64,000 bases of DNA. Origin: CBDCVN01 sp965223045 (GTDB lineage Bacteria > Deinococcota > Deinococci > Deinococcales > Trueperaceae). Shown here piece after piece: positions 35,819 to 45,726 of this stretch. A model generated the notes under the pieces. It was not told the DNA's origin. It searched no databases and saw only the letters and a program-made list of their open reading frames with translations. Where the stretch lies: the NCBI GenBank assembly GCA_965223045.1, contig CBDCVN010000013.1, positions 1-64,000 of the forward strand. Reading direction: 5' to 3'. The position numbers were made by a program, and so were the translations under genes. Numbering within the stretch: the stretch's first letter is position 1; each line of letters starts with the position of its first letter.

Positions 35819-36913
35819 TTGAGCGATTCGCTCCCATATGAGCTAGAAAAACTACGCTTCCTTTGGTCTGATTTACCTACCATAAGCACTAACTTACAGG
35901 GCACGGGGGGAGTAATTCGGACAGAAGTTTCTGATTTTGAAGTACTTGAACTGCCAGTTTATGAACCTGAGGGTAAGGGGTCTCATGCCTATGCTTTAGT
36001 TGAAAAACAAAACTTAACTACTCAAGACATTATTAATTTTTTAACTAATTTAGGTGTCCCTGAAAAAAGAGTTGGGGTTGCAGGTTTAAAGGATAAGCGT
36101 GCAGTAACTACCCAGTGGATTAGTGTACCTAAAGCTCATGTTGAGGTTTTTAAACAGCTTGATGATTTTGAAGGGGTAAGGGTGCTAGAAACTTCTCTTC
36201 ACAAAAACAGATTAGGTTTAGGGCATTTGCTTGGGAACCGCTTTAATATACATGTAAGAAATCCTAGTAGCGAAGCTTTAGAAAAAGCTCGAGCTATCTT
36301 AGATAATTTACAAACTGAAGGAACCCCTAATTACTTTGGGCCTCAACGCTTTGGACGCTTTGGCAGTAATGCCATAGATGGCTACAAGCTGTTAGGAGGC
36401 GAGGATGTGCCTGGAGGGTACCGCTTAAAGCGTTTTTTTATTTCTGCTTTGCAATCTTTTATTTTTAATCATTTGCTTAAACTGCGTATGGAAAGAGGCT
36501 TGTTTAATAAGCTCCTTTTAGGTGACTGGGCTAAAAAGCATGATACTGGGGGGATGTTTGTTGTTACTGACCTAAAAGAGATTTCTAGAGCAGCTGCTCT
36601 AGAAATAAGCGCGACCTTGCCGCTGTATGGCAAAAAAGTTAGACTCAGTGATAGTCAAGCAGGTGCTTTTGAGCGAGAGGTGCTAGAAATTTTTGGTTTG
36701 AGATGGCTTGATTTTGCTAACAACCCTTTAAGTTTAAGAGGTAGTCGGCGTATAACTCGTATAATTCCTAGTGAGGTTTCATTAAAACCTAGCCAAAATG
36801 GTTATTGGTTGACCTTTAATTTACCTAAAGGAGCTTTTGCTACTAGCGTTCTACGCGAAGTTATGAAGGTTGACGTTGATGCTCCTCAAAGCAAAGATGA
36901 TTTAGAAGAATAA
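35819..36913 (+). CDS. truD: tRNA pseudouridine(13) synthase TruD
   Basis: Isomerises U13 of tRNA-Glu to pseudouridine. The 364-residue protein has TruD signatures: EVSDFEVLELPVYEPEGKGSHAY, the catalytic aspartate in VGVAGLKDKRAVTTQWIS, LGHLLGNRFNIHVRN and PNYFGPQRFG, plus a TRUD insertion domain. The start is TTG at 35819, with no ATG or good ribosome site nearby; translation may be coupled to the binding-protein gene whose stop lies 8 bp upstream. It is convergent with mutL. Confidence 0.93.
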   Translation: MSDSLPYELEKLRFLWSDLPTISTNLQGTGGVIRTEVSDFEVLELPVYEPEGKGSHAYALVEKQNLTTQDIINFLTNLGVPEKRVGVAGLKDKRAVTTQWISVPKAHVEVFKQLDDFEGVRVLETSLHKNRLGLGHLLGNRFNIHVRNPSSEALEKARAILDNLQTEGTPNYFGPQRFGRFGSNAIDGYKLLGGEDVPGGYRLKRFFISALQSFIFNHLLKLRMERGLFNKLLLGDWAKKHDTGGMFVVTDLKEISRAAALEISATLPLYGKKVRLSDSQAGAFEREVLEIFGLRWLDFANNPLSLRGSRRITRIIPSEVSLKPSQNGYWLTFNLPKGAFATSVLREVMKVDVDAPQSKDDLEE

Positions 36914-37081
36914 AGTAATAAGCTTGTTCAAAAATAGCTGTTTTTAATGCACTGTTTAAAGTTTTTTTGGAATAGGTAACAACTATCAGAAAAAGTGTTA
37001 GAATCAAAGAGTATTGAAATTATTTGCTATAACTGACATGCATATGGTCCTGTTCGCGCGATTGAGCATAATGATGTGGTA

Positions 37082-38710
37082 TTACTTAACGTACCAAGGA
37101 AGTAGTGTAGATCTTGTTCCTCTGCGACCAAAACGCCTTGCTAATTCTAGCTCGCTTACAACCATAGCAGTGGGCCGTCCGTGTGGGCAAGACCACGGTA
37201 TTTTGCACTGCCCTAAAGCATCAATTAATGCTTGAGCAGAGGTTTCAGAAAGATAGTGACCTGCTCTTATAGCAGGTAAACAAGCTAGTCGAGCTAAAAT
37301 TTTGCGCCATGCTTCTTCAGCATTGTTTTGCTCAAGTGTGCCCTTGATAACATCTTTAACAAGTGCATTATGCCCTGCTAGCAATGCTGGTATAGTGCTT
37401 AGGCGGAAGATGTCCTTGCCAAAAGGCTCTAGATTTAAGCCAAACTCACTTAATTTATGACTTCTTTCATTATAGCTAGCTATTTCCTCAGGTGTTAAAC
37501 TGATAAGTTCAGGTGCTTCTAATACAATAGGTTCTTCTACTTGGTATCTTTTTTGTAACTCCTCATACAAGATGCGTTCATGGGCGGCATGTTGGTCTAC
37601 CATCCAAAGCTCACTTTCTGATTCAGCAAGCAAGTAAAGTTCTCTATAAGTTCCTATGTGCTTAAGAGAGGGAAAGCTGTGTTTTGGGGCTTGGCTTATT
37701 ACTTCAGAGCTATGTAATTCTGGTAGGGCTCGAGCCAAAGGATGAACACTAAGTAAGTGATTTATAGCCGTTTGTATAAAGTTAGCTATTTCCTGACGCG
37801 CTAAAAAACGTACCCGACTTTTATCAGGAGTAGTGTTAACTAAGACTTTGTTTGGGGGTACTACAAGATTAATTACTCCTATAGGATAGAGGTTTGTAGG
37901 CAGAAGCTCTTTATAGGCAGAAAGAACTGCTCTTAAAATTTCCTCTGGCCACTCTACTGGACGGCCATTAACTGCTAAAAATAGCCGGTCACGCCGAGCA
38001 CGACTTAGCTCTGGACGAGAAAGTAGACCATTTATCTTATAATTATCTTGCTTGGCATCTAGATCTAATAACCTGTTTGCTGTTACCCCACCCCATACGA
38101 ATTTAATGGCTTCTCTAAAACCACCTCCTGCATAGGACCAACGCTCTTCATTGTCACTACTCAGTTTAAGGTTTAAGTGAGGGTGGTGCAACAAATAACG
38201 GCTGAGTAAATTTAGAATTTTTTTGGTCTCACTAGTAGGGGTATCTAAGGTATTTAACCGAGCAGGCAAGTGATGAAAAAGGTTAGTAACAACAGCAGTA
38301 GTTCCTGTGGGTGCAGGACATTCTTGTAAATCTATGGAACCTTCGTGTGCAGTAAGGGTAGCACCACCTAGTTGTTTTGGGGGGCGAGAGGTTAATGAAA
38401 GCTTTGCTGCGTAGCGTATAGCATAAAGCCCCTCGCCTCTAAAACCTAGGGTAGAGATTGCATCAATGCTTGCTAATTTTGAGGTGCTGTGGGCCTCTAC
38501 AGCTAGGGGTAATTCTTCTTTTAAAATACCCTTGCCATTATCTTTAAGCTCAATACAAGTTATCCCTCCATCTACAAGCTGTAGTTCTAAACGTGAAGCA
38601 CCCGCATCTAAAGCATTTTCTAAAAGCTCTTTTATAACATTTGTAGGTGAATTAATAATTTCACCAGCAGCTATTTCGCGAATTAGTTCAGGAGAGAGTT
38701 TTCTTATCAA
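37082..38710 (-). CDS. mutL: DNA mismatch repair protein MutL (endonuclease type)
   Basis: GHKL ATPase coordinating mismatch repair. The N-terminal ATPase shows IREIAAGEII, ELLENALDAGAS, DNGKGI, HSTSKL and GFRGEGL. The C-terminal domain has the nuclease metal-binding motif DQHAAHERILYE and the CPHGRPT motif found in MutL proteins of bacteria lacking MutH, so it should nick DNA itself. The start is TTG at 38710-38708, fixed by alignment to the family N-terminus. It begins only 13 bp after the terminator of the upstream TPR gene, so its promoter is unclear. Length (542 aa) is on the short side but complete. Confidence 0.93.
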   Translation of the reverse strand: MIRKLSPELIREIAAGEIINSPTNVIKELLENALDAGASRLELQLVDGGITCIELKDNGKGILKEELPLAVEAHSTSKLASIDAISTLGFRGEGLYAIRYAAKLSLTSRPPKQLGGATLTAHEGSIDLQECPAPTGTTAVVTNLFHHLPARLNTLDTPTSETKKILNLLSRYLLHHPHLNLKLSSDNEERWSYAGGGFREAIKFVWGGVTANRLLDLDAKQDNYKINGLLSRPELSRARRDRLFLAVNGRPVEWPEEILRAVLSAYKELLPTNLYPIGVINLVVPPNKVLVNTTPDKSRVRFLARQEIANFIQTAINHLLSVHPLARALPELHSSEVISQAPKHSFPSLKHIGTYRELYLLAESESELWMVDQHAAHERILYEELQKRYQVEEPIVLEAPELISLTPEEIASYNERSHKLSEFGLNLEPFGKDIFRLSTIPALLAGHNALVKDVIKGTLEQNNAEEAWRKILARLACLPAIRAGHYLSETSAQALIDALGQCKIPWSCPHGRPTAMVVSELELARRFGRRGTRSTLLPWYVK

Positions 38711-38722
38711 TGGGCCAGATTC

Positions 38723-38757
38723 AAAAAATCCCTAAGGTTTTGTTAGACCTTAGGGAT
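38723..38757 (-). terminator. Strong intrinsic terminator between the TPR gene and mutL
   Basis: On the minus strand ATCCCTAAGGT and ACCTTAGGGAT form an 11-bp perfect stem with an 8-nt loop, then six T residues. It lies 24 bp past the TPR stop and 13 bp before the mutL start codon. Confidence 0.85.
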
Positions 38758-38780
38758 GAGACTAGAAGAATTTCTATTAT

Positions 38781-39824
38781 TTAAAACGTTGAAAGTAAGT
38801 AGTGTGCCCCTTGGTAAATATCACTGTTAGGATTATTTTCTATTTGTAATACATAGTTTAACCCATTACGCGCTTCATCATGTTGGCCTAATTGTAATTG
38901 ACTTCTTGCTAACCAATAATGCCCTGCTACCCAGTTAGGGGCTAAACGTGTGACCTCAGAAAAATAATTTATAGCACTACTATAGTCACCCCGTTCAAAG
39001 GTTGAATAACCACTTTCAAAAGAATCAACTGCTGCTATGCCCCAACGTGAGTCACGGTCCATACGCCCCAACATGTAGTGGATACTGCTCTGTGCTTTAG
39101 AACTAGGGGCATAATTAAGAGCACTAGTATAGGCTGCTCGAGCATTTTGCCAATCACCTAATTCACGATAGTAAGCTGCTAAAGTACTGTGGGCTTCGTA
39201 AGTATGAGGATAGCGTTCTAGGATAATAAGATAAGTTTGTAAAGCTTCTTGGGGAAATCCATAGGCACGCATGTCCCACGCAAGCTGTAATAAGTTAGAT
39301 AAGGGTGTTCCTTCAACAATAAGTAAATCAGGATTATAAACATGCCAAGGCTTTACAGTGCCAGTATAGTTTGTGTTGTAGCCACCTAGAGGTTTGCCCT
39401 GACTTATTTCATAATTGCTAGGGCCACGACCACTTCCAGAACTAGTATACTGGTATGCTGCTAGGGCAAGGCTTGAGCTACTGTAAACCTCAACTCCACC
39501 AGTACTAGTTTGATTACTAGAATAGTTACTTGCTTGGCTATGACTAGAGGTAAATACTGCTATATCTCCTACTTGTACTACCTTACCAGTTATGGGTTGA
39601 GCTTCTACTAAAGTGATGTCATATCCTAATTGCACAACCCTAAAAGTGCCAACTGGTTCATTTCCTCTATATAATGTACCTGATTGTAAGCTATTGTTTA
39701 AGCCCATTTGTGTACCAATATCTACAAAAACTTGGCGGCCTTCCAGCACAACTATGCTACCTTGTAACTGGGCAAAAATGTAGCTTAGTGACAGCAAAAG
39801 CAGTAAGGCAAAGACTTTTTTCAT
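38781..39824 (-). CDS. Secreted TPR-repeat protein
   Basis: 347 residues from the ATG at 39824, supported by GGAG 6 nt upstream and a signal peptide right after it (MKKVFALLLLLSLSYIFA, then Q). The first 100 mature residues are beta-rich (GSIVVLEGRQVFVDIGTQMGL, then VVQVGDIAVFTSS), like domains of envelope biogenesis proteins. A Ser/Tyr/Asn-rich linker follows, then about five TPR units (for example AHSTLAAYYRELGDWQNARAA, SAINYFSEVTRLAPNWVAGH). TPRs mediate protein contacts, so a periplasmic scaffold is likely. It ends at a strong terminator. Confidence 0.7.
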   Translation of the reverse strand: MKKVFALLLLLSLSYIFAQLQGSIVVLEGRQVFVDIGTQMGLNNSLQSGTLYRGNEPVGTFRVVQLGYDITLVEAQPITGKVVQVGDIAVFTSSHSQASNYSSNQTSTGGVEVYSSSSLALAAYQYTSSGSGRGPSNYEISQGKPLGGYNTNYTGTVKPWHVYNPDLLIVEGTPLSNLLQLAWDMRAYGFPQEALQTYLIILERYPHTYEAHSTLAAYYRELGDWQNARAAYTSALNYAPSSKAQSSIHYMLGRMDRDSRWGIAAVDSFESGYSTFERGDYSSAINYFSEVTRLAPNWVAGHYWLARSQLQLGQHDEARNGLNYVLQIENNPNSDIYQGAHYLLSTF

Positions 39825-40036
39825 AAAGAGCTCCTTAAATTTATTTGAAAGCTGTAAAATACACACAACCTTTTATACATCCAAAGATATCAAAGGATCA
39901 ATTGCTTTGAAGGATTTACTCATATTAAATTAGAGCTTGCCTAAATGAGCTTATAGTGGTGCTCGCTAGCAAATATTATAAGGCAAGTATAGCTAGTTTA
40001 GTTGGAAAGAATAAACTTCATTGATAAAAGTTGTAA

Positions 40037-40513
40037 TTATTCTAGCCTTTGACCAACAACTTTTTGACTATCAACTTTTTGACTATCAACTTTTTGACTA
40101 TCAACTTTTTGACTATCAACTTTTTGACCATCGACCCAGACTTCTAACGAGCTAGGGGTATCTGGACGCAAACGAACTACTAAATAACTTGCTGGTGGTT
40201 GAGCGTTAAGAGCAATACTCACCCAATCACCTTTATTAAGCCCTTCTATATTTGAAGCAGCACCACTAAGTAATTGCTCTAATATCCTTTGAAGGGTTTC
40301 AAGATCAATTTCATCAAAGGGGCGCACGTAAGTTACTAGTACCTGCAAACCATAGTCTGGAATGTAAGCTGCATTTGCATAAGGAATAATATATTCTTCC
40401 CCTTGACTTTCTAAAGCGTCAAGTAGGGGACGCGCAGATTTTGTTACAACGCTGGGATTGACAGCAAATGCCACCCCTAGTAAGTAAAGGCACCCTATTA
40501 TTACTTTGATCAC
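40037..40513 (-). CDS. Secreted protein with C-terminal DSQKV pentapeptide repeats
   Basis: 158 residues. A signal peptide (MIKVIIGCLYLLGVAFA) precedes an unrecognised domain with VTYVRPFDEIDLETLQRILEQLL and GDWVSIALNAQPPASYLVVRLRP, which resembles a small adhesin or lipoprotein-like beta domain. The C-terminus is a run of DGQKV plus four DSQKV repeats, then VVGQRLE. The repeats are encoded by a perfect 15-bp tandem repeat, so length variation by slippage is expected. The function is unknown. Confidence 0.65.
   Translation of the reverse strand: MIKVIIGCLYLLGVAFAVNPSVVTKSARPLLDALESQGEEYIIPYANAAYIPDYGLQVLVTYVRPFDEIDLETLQRILEQLLSGAASNIEGLNKGDWVSIALNAQPPASYLVVRLRPDTPSSLEVWVDGQKVDSQKVDSQKVDSQKVDSQKVVGQRLE
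40051..40132 (-). repeat. 15-bp tandem repeat coding DSQKV
   Basis: TTTTTGACTATCAAC repeats nearly perfectly about five times (with GACCATCGACC and GACCAAC variants at the two ends). Because 15 is a multiple of three, copy changes would lengthen or shorten the protein without a frameshift. Confidence 0.9.
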
Positions 40514-40872
40514 AAAGGTCCTTTCATTAAAGTGAGTTCATTGGAAACTCATGAAATTGTTTATGGACATGAGCTTTTCGTGAGAAATATTAGTAAAACC
40601 TCCTTTCCTAATGCTATCTTAACGAAATGTTATTATTTTGGCAACCACCTTAATCTTAATACATTATAGGCAAGCTGTATTTTGCCTATATTAAGATGCT
40701 TAAATAAAGTAAATAGAAAAATTGAAACATTATAGTTGAAAGCTTTGCATTTGATGTTTACTTTGTTACAAGAGGCAAATTGGATTTATATGAGAGCTTA
40801 TTCGTTAGGGAAAGGTTAGGGTCTTAAGAAAGTAGGTGGCTTTGATATTATAATTTTTAATTACCTTAGCCT
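40514..40872. other. Intergenic region, no gene seen
   Basis: About 360 bp of AT-rich DNA upstream of the DSQKV-repeat gene and downstream of the next minus-strand gene. It should hold the promoter of the former. No RNA gene or strong hairpin was found; GCAAGCTGTATTTTGCCTATA near 40670 is partly repetitive. Confidence 0.5.
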
Positions 40873-41745
40873 TCAGAATAATTCTTGCAATGCCTGAGCA
40901 TAGCTATGGGCTACTTCTGCAGGAATACCACTGCTCAAGCGCAATAATATGTTGCCATAGGTAAAAATATAGCCTGCCTTTTCCTTACTAAGTGAAGCAT
41001 AGTAAGAACGCATGGCTTCAAGGCTTTCAAGGTTATCAAAATTAAAGATGTTCCCACCACAGTCTTGACATAGTGAAGGAGCGTCAAAGAGAATCCCTTC
41101 TGTAGCTACCAGTGGCGCTAATCCATAGTCTTGACGGTTCATTGTACGAGTAGAAATTATCTCTAGCCCTCGAGCACTAAAAGCATTTGTAGCTTGAGTT
41201 AAGCTAACACTAAGGGTTTCTTGAGCAAACTTAGCTTCAGGTTGATCCTCTATAAAGGCAATCCTTCTTGTATTTCTTAGATGAGCATTAGGAACAGGTT
41301 CCCCAATACCTAGCTTTGAACTAACATTAGCCCTCTCGAAACCTATATAGAGTTTTTCTTCACTATTTGAACTATAGCCAACTACCAAGCGTCCTCCCGC
41401 AACATCATAGAGTTTGCCATAAAGGCCCATAAAACGACCTTCAACAAAGACATCACCCCAAGAGCTAATAGGGTATAATTTGAACTTGCTGGGTCTAACA
41501 CCACTATAGGTTATCCAACGATCTTCAAAAATTTTCTTACCATGTGTAAAATCAGCACAAAACCACTCTATTTCTGTGTCCAGATGAATCTCTTCATTAC
41601 ACTCAACTTCGGAAGCATAAAGTGCTTTAGTCATATAGATAGCAAATTCATGATGATGTGTTAGTGGGATCATGTCCTTTGCAGAACCGGTTTGCAAAAT
41701 AATGAAGGTCACAATTAGTATGAAGTTAGAAACTTTTTCTATCAT
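40873..41745 (-). CDS. Secreted protein, founding member of a small local family
   Basis: 290 residues. A signal peptide (SNFILIVTFIILQTGSA) is followed by KDMIPLTHHHEFAIYMTKALYASEVEC, then EWFCADF. The same pattern (KDM, HH, FA, AL, C, EW-CA) is found in the protein at 45760-46494, so both share an N-terminal domain I do not recognise. The family pattern includes paired cysteines that could form a disulfide outside the cytoplasm. The C-terminal half (DAPSLCQDCGGNIFNFDN) has a CxxC and is not shared. The function is unknown. It is followed upstream by a 380-bp gap before the divergent ftsK. Confidence 0.6.
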   Translation of the reverse strand: MIEKVSNFILIVTFIILQTGSAKDMIPLTHHHEFAIYMTKALYASEVECNEEIHLDTEIEWFCADFTHGKKIFEDRWITYSGVRPSKFKLYPISSWGDVFVEGRFMGLYGKLYDVAGGRLVVGYSSNSEEKLYIGFERANVSSKLGIGEPVPNAHLRNTRRIAFIEDQPEAKFAQETLSVSLTQATNAFSARGLEIISTRTMNRQDYGLAPLVATEGILFDAPSLCQDCGGNIFNFDNLESLEAMRSYYASLSKEKAGYIFTYGNILLRLSSGIPAEVAHSYAQALQELF

Positions 41746-42124
41746 AAATATAATCCTTTAGAAGAACTTTTTGTCATTTGTATCAGTATTCTAATCACCT
41801 CACTTTAAAAGAAGTACCTAAAAATTGTGAATACTCAATATCTTTAGGACTCAAAGTTCTAGATTTATATGGTGATGTTATAAAACTCTTCACTGCTTCT
41901 ATATTTATTCAGCCAACTGTAAAGTTGATAGGGAACTTTTAAGTGGCTAATGATTAATATATAGCAATGTTACTTTCATCTTTCTGAATTTAATGGATTC
42001 TAGTTAGATTTACCTTTGCCTGTACTTGAAAGTATGAGGTATTTACAAAAATTTTATACTACAGATACATAGCATCAGTCATTTTTCCCATAAAAACTTT
42101 TAATAAACACGCTAAAATTAAGGT
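41746..42124. other. Intergenic region between divergent genes
   Basis: About 380 bp of AT-rich DNA between the secreted-protein gene (minus) and ftsK (plus). It must carry both promoters. No gene, tRNA or strong hairpin was seen. The ftsK start is preceded by TTAAGGT. Confidence 0.5.
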
Positions 42125-45100
42125 GTGGCAAATGATCAGGGTAATAATAAAAAACAAAAGAGAAAAGCAGTTGGTAAGCGAAACTCTGTAGACATTGAAG
42201 CCATAGGTTTAGTTATTTTGGCCCTAGGAATTTTTTTGTTTGGGTTACTTATTCCTGCAGTACCTACAGGGCAAATGGGACAAGAGTTCCGTAATAATGT
42301 AGGTGGAGCTATGGGTTGGGCCATGGTTATGTTACCTTGGCCACTTATTATTGCTGGTGCACTCTTTATTACCCGTAATAATCCTACTTTTTTGACCAGA
42401 GTCCTTACGGGATATAGCCTTGTTTGTTTAGGGGCTTGGTTATTTTCAAGCCTTATTGATCCTGAGTTGTCAGGAAGATGGGGTTATAGTTTTCGCCAAG
42501 TTGTTTTTGGAGCTATAGGTTGGCTCAGTTATCTACTAGCGATTTTTATAATTAGTCTTGGTATTGATTTATTTTTAAATTGGAGGCCTACTCACTTTGC
42601 TAGTACAGTGCTGCGCTTCTTAGCAATATACGTAGAACGTATTTTTAAGTCTTTTTTAAAGCTACGAGGTCACGCCAAAGAAAGAGCTAATTTTCATGCC
42701 GATGTTGTTTTAGTTAAGAATGATCTTAGGTCATTGGAAAAAGACCTTTTATCTCTTAGCATGATACACTCGAGCCCCCAAGAAAGCAGCAGGCTAGCTG
42801 AGTGGCGTAATGCAATCGAGGTGCTGCGTAAAGACTTAAATCGACCTACTGAAGACCTTTTACAGGAAGCCTACCGTGTTTTGATGGAGTGGTGTGAGTC
42901 ATTACAAGAAATGAGTAATGAGAGTACTGAATTACTAATTGGAGCTATGGAGAATGAGCAGATAGATGATTTTGATATTTTTGTTTCTAATACAAAAAAT
43001 TTGCTTGAATTTTCTTTCCAAGGTAAAACTCTTACTACTACCTCTCTTGAAAGTTTGCGACAAAAGATTGTTCAGAGTTTAGGGCAACTCCAAGGGCAAT
43101 ATCAGGCGCTATTAACAACTCGTGACAGTGCTAAAGCGGCTTTGGGGAATAAGCTTTCTTCTCAAGAGAAAGGTGCTTATCCACTGCGCAGCATTAATAA
43201 TCAAGATTTGCAAGGGACTAGTATTTTTTGGAATGAAGGTGGTGTAAGTCCTAAAGTTTTGGTTAAAGCTTTTGAAAACCACAAGATGCGCCTAAACAAA
43301 CTAGATGGCTTAGCTGCTGTGTTAGAAAAAATAAGTGAATCTGCTAGAGGTATAAGTCTTTGGACAGGGTTTAGCAGTGACTTAGAGAATTTTTCTGAGG
43401 AAGTTGCTCAGCTTGCAACTAAAAATGCTGTTGAAGGATCTATTCAAGAGGGTGTCAACCTTACTTTTCAAGAGAGTTTTGCTGAATTTGATAGTAACCT
43501 AAGAAATGAAGTGCGTGATGAAAGTGAGGGCATGCTGAGAGCTGAGCGTTTAGCACATTGGCAAGAAAGTTTAGCAGAGTTAAAGGTAAGTCTAGAAGAG
43601 GTTGAAAACTCTGAAGCATTAGAAAATTTGCCAGCAGAGTCAGAGGTTCAAGCAGGAGCAGTAGATAATGATTTTGATTGGCGAAAAGCTCCTCAGCAAG
43701 TAAAGTTTGAAGATTTAGATCCTGAAGAGACTCTTGGTCAAGTACCAGCGACTTTGCTCGAGGCTACCCTAAAACCATCCATTAAAGCAGCTAGTACTAA
43801 AACAGAGCAGGTAATCGAAAGTAAACCTGATAACAAAGTCATTCAGTTTAAATCTCCAGAAGAGTTTGAGTTACCTGAGTTAGGATTTTTACAGCGGAAT
43901 GAAAAGCTTGAGAGTATGCCTAGTAGCTTAACCTTAAGGTCCCAAATCATTGATAACACTATTGAAAGCTTTAGGCTCAAGGGAAAAGTACAACTAGAAA
44001 CAAGCAAGCGAGGTCCTACTGTTACTCGTTTTGAAATTAGGCCGGGTGAAGGTGAAAAAATCAGTCGCTATGCTAATTTAAGTGATGATATTGCTTTAGC
44101 AATGGGAGTGGCTAGTGTACGTATAGAAGCTCCTATACAAGGTAAAAAAGATATAATTGGTTTAGAAGTGCCCAATGAAAAGCGCGATGTAGTGCGCTTT
44201 CGTGAATCTGTAGAGGCTAAAGAATTTCAAAATATTAAAAGTCATCCTAGTATTTTACCTGTGGTACTTGGTAAAACTATTGAAGACGATTTCTTAGTGG
44301 CTAATTTAAGTAAAATGCCCCACTTGCTGATTGCTGGTTCTACAGGATCAGGAAAATCTGTTGCTGTAAATGTGCTTGTCAACAGCTTACTTTATTGCTT
44401 CTTAGCAACTGAATTACGTTTTTTAATGATTGACCCTAAGATGGTGGAACTAACTCCTTATGACGGTATTCCCCATCTACTAAGACCTGTGGTTACTAAC
44501 CCTAATGATGCAGCTGGAGTGCTGCTTGGTGCAGTTGCTCATATGGAAAGACGCTATAAGATGATGAGTAAGATTGGTGCTAAGAGTCTAGAACAGTATA
44601 ATCACAAGGCTAAAGAACTTGATATGCCACAGATGCCTTTTATTGTCATCATTATTGATGAGCTAGCAGATTTAATGATTACTAGCCCTAAAGAAGTTGA
44701 AAGTGCCATTATGCGTCTAGCACAAATGGCAAGAGCTACTGGAATGCACTTAATCTTAGCCACACAGCGTCCTAGTGTAGATATTTTGACAAGCCTCATA
44801 AAAGTAAATGTGCCTGCTAGAATGGCTTTTGCAGTTTCTAGTAGCCATGATTCCCGAACTATTTTAGATACTGCGGGAGCAGAGCGCTTGACAGGCATGG
44901 GAGATATGCTATTTTATCAACCAGGTTTGGTAAAACCAGTACGCTTGCAAGGTCCTTTTATTAATGAAGTAGAAATTGCATCAGTAAGTAATTTTTTGCG
45001 TGAACAAACTCCTTTCTTTGATGATGAATTTGTAGAGGCTTATGGTAGCGATTTCGATACAGTTTCTGAAGACGAGTCAGAGGCAAGCGGCCTTATAGAT

Positions 45101-45319
45101 TGGAAAGATAGCAAATTGCGCGAAGCTGCAGAACTAGTTATTAATGAAGGCCAAGCTAGTGTTTCAAGACTACAGCGCCGTTTACAAGTAGGACATGCTA
45201 GGGCAGGTAAATTGATGGATTCTTTAGAAGCCTTGGCTATAGTTGGAGCACATCAAGGTAGTAAACCAAGAGAGGTTCTTATGGGTTTGGAAGATTTACC
45301 CAACGTTTTTGGCTCTTAA
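42125..45319 (+). CDS. ftsK: DNA translocase FtsK
   Basis: 1064 residues; couples chromosome segregation to division. The N-terminus has four membrane helices (about residues 25-47, 62-84, 90-112, 124-150). A long, acidic, helical linker follows (about 190-590). The motor domain has Walker A GSTGSGKS (about residue 738) and Walker B FIVIIIDELADLM (about 840), with ATQRPS and GRGDMLF-like MGDMLFYQPG. The C-terminal winged-helix gamma domain (about 990-1060) contains ASVSRLQRRLQVGHARAGKLMD, which reads polar KOPS sequences. The start is GTG, giving MANDQGNN. It appears complete. Confidence 0.95.
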   Translation: MANDQGNNKKQKRKAVGKRNSVDIEAIGLVILALGIFLFGLLIPAVPTGQMGQEFRNNVGGAMGWAMVMLPWPLIIAGALFITRNNPTFLTRVLTGYSLVCLGAWLFSSLIDPELSGRWGYSFRQVVFGAIGWLSYLLAIFIISLGIDLFLNWRPTHFASTVLRFLAIYVERIFKSFLKLRGHAKERANFHADVVLVKNDLRSLEKDLLSLSMIHSSPQESSRLAEWRNAIEVLRKDLNRPTEDLLQEAYRVLMEWCESLQEMSNESTELLIGAMENEQIDDFDIFVSNTKNLLEFSFQGKTLTTTSLESLRQKIVQSLGQLQGQYQALLTTRDSAKAALGNKLSSQEKGAYPLRSINNQDLQGTSIFWNEGGVSPKVLVKAFENHKMRLNKLDGLAAVLEKISESARGISLWTGFSSDLENFSEEVAQLATKNAVEGSIQEGVNLTFQESFAEFDSNLRNEVRDESEGMLRAERLAHWQESLAELKVSLEEVENSEALENLPAESEVQAGAVDNDFDWRKAPQQVKFEDLDPEETLGQVPATLLEATLKPSIKAASTKTEQVIESKPDNKVIQFKSPEEFELPELGFLQRNEKLESMPSSLTLRSQIIDNTIESFRLKGKVQLETSKRGPTVTRFEIRPGEGEKISRYANLSDDIALAMGVASVRIEAPIQGKKDIIGLEVPNEKRDVVRFRESVEAKEFQNIKSHPSILPVVLGKTIEDDFLVANLSKMPHLLIAGSTGSGKSVAVNVLVNSLLYCFLATELRFLMIDPKMVELTPYDGIPHLLRPVVTNPNDAAGVLLGAVAHMERRYKMMSKIGAKSLEQYNHKAKELDMPQMPFIVIIIDELADLMITSPKEVESAIMRLAQMARATGMHLILATQRPSVDILTSLIKVNVPARMAFAVSSSHDSRTILDTAGAERLTGMGDMLFYQPGLVKPVRLQGPFINEVEIASVSNFLREQTPFFDDEFVEAYGSDFDTVSEDESEASGLIDWKDSKLREAAELVINEGQASVSRLQRRLQVGHARAGKLMDSLEALAIVGAHQGSKPREVLMGLEDLPNVFGS

Positions 45320-45452
45320 CGACATAAAGCTCAGGGGCACACAATTCAAGTTACAATTCCTAAAATTCATTTTTCAGCCCTCACTTGTGCGTCGCAGTGT
45401 AGCGCCGAGTTAGGTGGCAACTATCCAATACCAAGCTCTGTTTAATAGTTGT

Positions 45453-45641
45453 TCATATTCTTCCTATAAAAGGTATTCCTTCTTCTTTTAGTTCCCTTAG
45501 AGCAGGACGAGCAGTTATCCCTCCATCAAATACTACTGCTTTGATTAGAGATTTATTTGTCTTTCTAGTCAGCTCTAGCATTAGTTCACTTGGTGTTAGT
45601 GATCTAATACAGTTACGGTTGTGCAGAGGAGGTTTAACAGA
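45453..45641 (-). pseudogene. Fragment of a DDE transposase
   Basis: A 62-codon frame with no start codon of its own reads PPLHNRNCIRSLTPSELM and later KAVVFDGGITARPALRELK, ending GIPFIGRI. The phrases 'VVFDGG..ARPALRELKEEGIPFIGR' match the region after the second catalytic Asp of IS4/IS701-type transposases. It is bounded by stops on both sides, so only debris remains. Family assignment is tentative. Confidence 0.5.
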
Positions 45642-45652
45642 TTAAGCTTAGG

Positions 45653-45726
45653 GGTGTGAACTCAAGAACTCCCAAACGAGCTTCTAACATGTGGTGTAAT
45701 TTCGCGGACACAGTTCACATCCCCTG
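45653..45726. repeat. Imperfect 12-bp inverted repeat around a 48-bp spacer
   Basis: GGGGTGTGAACT on the left pairs with AGTTCACATCCCC on the right (one extra base). The spacer includes TGTAATTTCGCGGACAC, similar to IS terminal sequences. It adjoins the transposase fragment and could be a leftover element end. Confidence 0.4.
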
